From Trachythela sp. YZ-2020 (taxonomy: Eukaryota; Cnidaria; Anthozoa; Malacalcyonacea; Clavulariidae): a stretch of DNA of 64,000 nt. Positions within the stretch are counted from its first letter, which is position 1; every line of letters starts with the position of its first letter. Shown piece after piece: positions 59,998 through 64,000 of the stretch. Under the pieces are notes generated by a model, which saw only the letters and a program-made list of their open reading frames with translations, had not been told where the DNA came from and did not search any database. Where the stretch lies: the NCBI GenBank assembly GCA_016169945.1, contig JADLSH010000275.1, positions 124,001-188,000 of the forward strand. The letters are read 5' to 3'. The position numbers were made by a program, and so were the translations under genes.

Positions 59998-60334
59998 TGA
60001 GCGATGCTAGTTCTTTTAAAACGGGCCCCAACACTAAAGTAAGAAAGCCGTCCCCTTTTTGAACGATCGTCTGTCGGCGTTTTTTCAATGGTGTACCTTT
60101 GTCGACAAGTAGTCTTAAATGATCTTTGTGCCTAGATAGCTTCCTCTTTTGAACTGCAGACATTTTCACTACACTCTTTAAAATATTTAATACGCAATCA
60201 CAGATTGCCTTAATGCAACTCGGCTCTAAATGTTTTAATATTGCTTTACGCAGCTTCGGCTTTGCTTGGTGTAAAACTTTAAGTAGGTGGACGTTCTTTC
60301 TCATGTGAGCAGACATGGCAAAATAACTGAGCAT
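59990..60334 (-). CDS. Small basic conserved protein, ~114 aa
   Basis: The frame is open to 60406, but the ATPase gene ends at 60357, so I prefer the Met at 60334 (or 60316, MSAHMRKN). Reads LLKVLHQAKPKLRKAILKHL, then AICDCVLNILKS, a basic stretch (QKRKLSRHKDHLRLL; KKRRQTIVQKGDGFL) and a hydrophobic C-terminus (LTLVLGPVLKELASL). Overlaps the next gene's first codons. I recall homologous small proteins accompanying the same two neighbours. The basic plus amphipathic layout resembles DNA-condensing core peptides of adenoviruses in character only. Confidence 0.6.
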   Translation of the reverse strand: MLSYFAMSAHMRKNVHLLKVLHQAKPKLRKAILKHLEPSCIKAICDCVLNILKSVVKMSAVQKRKLSRHKDHLRLLVDKGTPLKKRRQTIVQKGDGFLTLVLGPVLKELASLIE

Positions 60335-60356
60335 ACAACAATCTTCGCTTTTTATA

Positions 60357-61019
60357 TCACTTTTTAACATAAATAACCTGAAACTCGTCTGGAAATATAT
60401 TTGCACGTAATCTATATTTGTCTTCAGTTTGTGGGTGAAGGTCTATTAAAAGATAGGAATAGGCTTTCTCGGTCGCGTCTTTATAAGCTTCAATTAAATA
60501 TTGACCACAACCGGGGTACATTTGGCGGGCAAGGGTTGAAATAACTGTCTGGTCTCTAGGACTTTTAAAAACAACCATATAGTGGCAATTGAGCGAACAT
60601 AACCGCGAAAATTTTCCTTTATTAAACAAAGCTTGCTGTAAAAATATTACTGAAATGGAGCGGTGATGCGAGCCTTTGGTAAACAAATTTGCTAGTTCTA
60701 AATTATCCAATAATTCATTTTGCAGGTCATCAATTATCATTAACGTATGAAAGGACGGATCGGTTACGCCTATGATGTCGGGAAACCCCTCATAAAATTG
60801 TATCTCTGGTATGTTTTGTCGTATTTCGTCAAAAATAGGTTGATATTCCCCATAACAATATATGATTTGCTCAACTTTTCGGTCAATCATTTGAGGTAAG
60901 TTTTCAAGAAACTTTTTTACCCAAACGGTTTTGCCTGAGCCAGAAGGACCAGAAATCTGCAGGCAGAAACAAGCTTTTAGTTTTGGATCCATGCTAGTTT
61001 GCCGCAAATGAAAACACAT
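60357..61019 (-). CDS. P-loop ATPase, probable packaging ATPase relative
   Basis: Likely start at 60992 (MDPKLKACF), 211 aa. Walker A SGPSGSGKTVWVKKFL, Walker B-like TLMIIDDLQNE, then FTKGSHHRSISVIFLQQALF (sensor-like Gln block) and VFKSPRDQT, YLLIDLHP. This resembles FtsK/A32-like packaging ATPases in motif order and length, though of a different subfamily from the one in Polinton-1. First gene of a three-gene minus-strand set (61019 to 59236) with tiny spacing, so co-transcription is likely. Intact. Confidence 0.7.
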   Translation of the reverse strand: MCFHLRQTSMDPKLKACFCLQISGPSGSGKTVWVKKFLENLPQMIDRKVEQIIYCYGEYQPIFDEIRQNIPEIQFYEGFPDIIGVTDPSFHTLMIIDDLQNELLDNLELANLFTKGSHHRSISVIFLQQALFNKGKFSRLCSLNCHYMVVFKSPRDQTVISTLARQMYPGCGQYLIEAYKDATEKAYSYLLIDLHPQTEDKYRLRANIFPDEFQVIYVKK

Positions 61020-61107
61020 CGATGGTGCTCTAAGTATTTAAAGTTTCAACCAAGCATTTTAACGACCACACTAATTTATTACTTTTTAAAACAGACTCAA
61101 CACAACT
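61020..61107. promoter_or_regulatory. Divergent promoter region, ATPase and RING genes
   Basis: 88 bp between the ATPase frame (minus) and the RING ATG (plus). Contains TTTTAACGAC (61057-61066), a motif recurring upstream of other genes in this element, and AT-rich TAATTTATTACTTTTTAAAA. Confidence 0.4.
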
Positions 61108-61485
61108 ATGAGTGGAATTCGACAACCTCACAGATATCGACCTGGCAATATCCCTCTTAGGTTCTTTAGACCATCGTTAGACCATCGTGGTGTGCCCACA
61201 AAATTGTGTAGCGCTGTTGGACGTGAACCAAAAGAGACAGAGGATTGTCATATATGTCTAGAGGAAATTCGATTTGGACAAACTAGGGCAATTGCCACAC
61301 CGTGTTGTGATCACTACGTACATCTACGGTGTTTTCGAAGATGGAAACGTGAACTGCGTCGCGGAAGGCAAAACATTACATGCGCTATGTGTCGACAGCC
61401 GTGGGATTCTACATCGCTATGTGTGCTTTGCGAGCGGAATAGAACAACATGGAAAACATGCACGATGCGGCGATTCCATCCTTAA
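61108..61485 (+). CDS. RING-finger protein, probable E3 ubiquitin ligase, 125 aa
   Basis: Basic N-terminal ~45 residues (SGIRQPHRYRPGNIPLRFF), then a C3H2C3-type RING at residues ~49-95: CHICLEEI, CCDHYVHLRCFRRW, CAMCRQPW, followed by a further CVLC. All eight zinc ligands seem present. Probable role: recruit E2 enzymes and ubiquitinate host factors, as many DNA viruses do. The last two-thirds lie in arm A' and are repeated, truncated, in arm A. Confidence 0.75.
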   Translation: MSGIRQPHRYRPGNIPLRFFRPSLDHRGVPTKLCSAVGREPKETEDCHICLEEIRFGQTRAIATPCCDHYVHLRCFRRWKRELRRGRQNITCAMCRQPWDSTSLCVLCERNRTTWKTCTMRRFHP

Positions 61486-61554
61486 TTAACAAGAAAAACT
61501 AACATTTATTAAGAGACTGTGCGTTAAATTCAACTCTTAAGATTTGTAATAAAT

Positions 61555-61758
61555 TTAATAATAATAATACATTTTGTTAGCTTTTGCTAGTGTTTCTATA
61601 CAATCATCATCTCTACATTTATGTGCTATATTACATACACGACAATGAATATGACAATATGTTCGTAAGTAGCAAATACGACATACAAATTCCGGTTCAG
61701 TACATTTATCATGTTCACAAGTTATATTTGTTTTGGTCCATCTTTCTTGACCTTTCGT
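61555..61758 (-). other. Cys/His-rich open frame without start codon (arm A')
   Basis: Mirror of 52897-53100, also open. Confidence 0.4.
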
Positions 61759-61782
61759 TCACAGCATACCATTGCATGTTGC

Positions 61783-62061
61783 TTATGGAGTGACTTTCAT
61801 TTCGTCAAGAAACTTTCCCATGATATCGTAATCTTCAGAGATATATCCATGCTTGACACACGCGTACCAAACCTTTTCAATAAACTCTTCATTAGTATAT
61901 ACATATATATCTTCGTCGTCATCATAAACGGAAATCCCTTTCTCAAACTCTTCATCTGTCAATTCATTTAAGATTTTATTCTCAAAACTAGAAGCACACA
62001 TATTGACACGAAGCACAAGTTGATTCTTAGCGATGAACAGTATGTCGATAGTCATGCTCAA
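61783..62061 (-). CDS. Acidic hypothetical protein, 92 aa (arm A')
   Basis: Copy of 52594-52872 with two residue changes (KIL-K to KIL-N and GIP to GIS). Open and with the same upstream TATATATTTT sequence. Confidence 0.55.
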   Translation of the reverse strand: MSMTIDILFIAKNQLVLRVNMCASSFENKILNELTDEEFEKGISVYDDDEDIYVYTNEEFIEKVWYACVKHGYISEDYDIMGKFLDEMKVTP

Positions 62062-62307
62062 ACAACGCTTAGTAAAATATATAAGGACGCGTTTGATGCG
62101 CGATATTTATGTGCAAGCCCTCTTGTTTAAACCAGGCTTGTCCTGTCGTTAAAGCCTGTTTCTTACAAGCTCAGCATAAACGCGTTTGGGCAATGTCGTT
62201 AAAGTACAATGTGTTCACCCATGTACAACAGTTAATGACTTCTTAACGACTTTCGCTATTCAATTCCAATTAGTGATATTCAAATTACACGCGGTTAAGC
62301 TGTAACA

Positions 62308-62676
62308 CTAACCCACCAACCATGAAATTAGGCGTTGAAACCAAGACAGTTTAATTTCATAGCTCGCTAAATCAAATTGTTTTAAATCGTCTACACATAT
62401 TCGAACGGCTTCTCGCACTGTTTCAGTGTCACAAAAATCGCTTACTTTGTAAACTAAAGCCAAGTAAGCCATAATTCTACCAGAATTTAAAGGCTTAGTC
62501 TCTTCATATGTTTGACATAAATTTTCAAACACATTATCTCTTACAATACTACATATCATGGAGTTATATGTATGTTCATGCTTTTCTAAAAGCAGTTTTA
62601 TATAAAACCGTAAAGTATCCTGCGTTAATTCTACATTATTTTCCTTAAAAACATCCAGAATTAGCTGTTCTGCCAT
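62308..62676 (-). CDS. Candidate Bcl-2-like small protein, 122 aa (arm A')
   Basis: Same protein as at 51979. Its start lies about 235 bp from the element tip, so each end of element 2 carries a copy reading inward. Confidence 0.5.
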   Translation of the reverse strand: MAEQLILDVFKENNVELTQDTLRFYIKLLLEKHEHTYNSMICSIVRDNVFENLCQTYEETKPLNSGRIMAYLALVYKVSDFCDTETVREAVRICVDDLKQFDLASYEIKLSWFQRLISWLVG

Positions 62677-62918
62677 CTTGGAACAAAATGGCGAACTGTC
62701 GGAAACCTCTCGTTGTTTTAACGTCGTCGGAATGAATCTAATTATAAATGCTCATTAATATGCATAACTCATACTCGGAATTGTTCGGATTATCCTCGGA
62801 AATGAATTAATTAATTCAGATCATTAACATAATTAACTCATGAATTATGCAGGGTAAACTCGTTAAATTTTACGCATAAAACTGGGTCCATTAAGCACCG
62901 CTCCATACTACTTAGTGG

Positions 62919-63155
62919 TTATTGGACGATCGCTGCATTTTGCAAATCGCGATCGGGCTGTACTTGCTGTTCCACCGCAGCTGGTTGCGGTACATGGGGT
63001 AGTTGCTGAGCATTATTTAGATCATCAATCTCAATAGGTTGTGGTTGAACAGCTTTAATTCTGCCATATCTCTTTTCGCTCGGCTGCGACACAGAAAATC
63101 TTGCTTGTAAAAAATCTGTTGCCAATTCCGCTGTCCATGTGTGTCTTCGTGGCAA
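62919..63155 (-). CDS. Probable 5' exon of the minus-strand gene
   Basis: Starts MPRRHTWTAELATDFLQARF, followed by VSQPSEKRYGRIK and a Gln/Pro/Asn-rich stretch; stop TAA at 62919 immediately beside the target duplication of element 2. I infer that it belongs with the exons at 50229, 49042 and 48691, since a partial copy of its sequence lies next to 50312, but this is not proven. Confidence 0.35.
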   Translation of the reverse strand: MPRRHTWTAELATDFLQARFSVSQPSEKRYGRIKAVQPQPIEIDDLNNAQQLPHVPQPAAVEQQVQPDRDLQNAAIVQ

Positions 63156-63292
63156 ATGACAGAAAACTCACATTTCCCTGGGTTTTTATAACGTTGCTAT
63201 TGCCACACGTGTTTCTATATCCATATTAATTAACTTCCGGCTGAAAAATCGCGCTCTATAGGCATTGTATTGCATGACTCCCAGTAAGAATA
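63111..63292. repeat. Duplicated flank, right copy
   Basis: See 50427-50608. The two copies are 12.7 kb apart on either side of element 2. Confidence 0.75.
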
Positions 63293-64000
63293 ATTAATTT
63301 AATTACACCTGTCTCAGGTACTATAATTGATCATATTTATACATCGAATCATGAGTATGTTTTTCTAAATATGTGGCACCGATTGAAATTAACAACGCCA
63401 GCAACAGCAATAAGAGTAGCTACCTAATAGCAAATGATGTGCGTAGAACTCAACGCGACTTAGTGGGGATTTACTTACTTAGTGGGGATTTAGTGAATAT
63501 AATATTTTTACTCTTAGCCTTCACTTCAATCGGGGACGGTTGTACGAAAGTCTTTTCCACCGTTTAACTCGCTAGCCGCCGAGAAAGCTTATTCGCTCAC
63601 TTAATCGGTCTAATAATCGAGGACCAAGATTTTGTCAGCCGATATAAAGTCAGTTTCCAGTGTCAGTTCAATAATCTGCAGTATTGAAAATCGAACAGTT
63701 GCAAGTATGCGCAGTGATATAAATCTTAAATTACTCCCACAAATGAGCTCATTTTCCTAGTTTATAACCAGCAATGGATAGATACGTTATATATCTCAAG
63801 GTATATTGCTTGGCTAGAAAAAAGTGTGATAAAATCTACTTTTGAGTGATTGAACGAAGTTGAATCTGACGCTCAATATAGCGCTCAATCCGAGGCCGAA
63901 TCTGAGGCCCAATCCGCGGCTACCTTCACAGTTGTGGTATTTTTGTTGTTGTCAATATGGTGAATATATTGCGCTATCGTTGAAGTTGTTTCTTTTAGAT
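63293..64000. other. Right flank without recognised genes
   Basis: AT-rich. 63860-63925 has a short periodic stretch (CTGAGGCCGAATC/CTCAATCCGAGG-like). Nothing supports a gene. Confidence 0.4.

Larger units (their letters stand above)
51744..62912. mobile_element. Element 2: Polinton-like element with nested inverted arms
   Basis: Ends are inverted copies starting AGTAGTATGGAGCGG and flanked by TAGTGG (51738-51743 and 62913-62918): a 6-bp duplication and AG-start, as in Polintons. Size 11.2 kb. Contents: outer arms A (51744-53403) and A' (61254-62912); inner arms B (53403-55591) and B' (56440-58759) around a repeat-rich spacer; and a unique right segment (58760-61257) with three packed minus-strand genes and RING genes. 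No PolB, integrase or capsid protein was recognised, so mobilisation in trans is implied. Confidence 0.8.
61254..62912. repeat. Outer arm A' of element 2
   Basis: Inverted copy of 51744-53403. Divergence is only a few substitutions per kb by eye. Confidence 0.85.

Overview
The window is eukaryotic and animal-like, probably cnidarian (anthozoan). That placement is an inference. It rests on a many-exon ABCC4-like transporter locus, CR1/L2-type retrotransposon ORFs with an SGNH domain, a THAP/P-element transposase relative, Helitrons, a tRNA-derived SINE and many foldback elements. No bacterial operon, rRNA, tRNA gene or CRISPR array was seen.

Layout. 1-4.9 kb: a decayed minus-strand CR1/L2-like retrotransposon, into which a TA-target MITE has inserted and, inside that, a mariner-like element. 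6.1-12.3 kb and 37.9-40.8 kb: exons of one ABCC4-like gene on the plus strand with a nonsense codon and at least four frameshifts, so a pseudogene here. The intron between the exons ending at 12263 and starting at 37868 holds a 4.1 kb Helitron (12905-16986) and a complete 20.2 kb Polinton/Maverick (Polinton-1, 17495-37722; terminal inverted repeats starting AGTAGTAG; 6-bp target duplication ATTAAG). 41-43 kb: a Harbinger-like MITE, a Helitron remnant, a foldback and a SINE. 45.2-48.2 kb: a broken THAP/P-element transposase-like gene followed by a HIRAN-like reading frame. 48.7-63.3 kb: exons of an unidentified minus-strand gene, split by a second Polinton-like element (element 2, 51744-62912; TAGTGG target duplication).

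Polinton-1 encodes protein-primed PolB (three frameshifts), a chromodomain integrase (one nonsense codon), an FtsK/HerA-type packaging ATPase, a probable double-jelly-roll major capsid protein and about fifteen smaller proteins. No maturation protease was recognised. Its genes appear to fall into two promoter classes. Replication- or DNA-related genes follow a shared 18-nt core (AAAAACACACTAATAAAG). Most structural and membrane genes start inside an AATAAATG-type motif. Several genes end at strong hairpins, some followed by T-runs. This looks like a compact viral expression programme. A 1209-bp tandem duplication lies inside it, and a 1500-bp Helitron has interrupted one copy.

Element 2 has no recognised PolB, integrase or capsid gene. 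It carries a P-loop ATPase, two small companion proteins, RING-finger proteins, a C2H2 protein and, in its arms, a small protein with a possible Bcl-2 BH1-like motif. It is built from two nested pairs of inverted arms, as if one related element sat within another. ATPase and companions are on one strand, and the host-interaction candidates lie in the duplicated arms.
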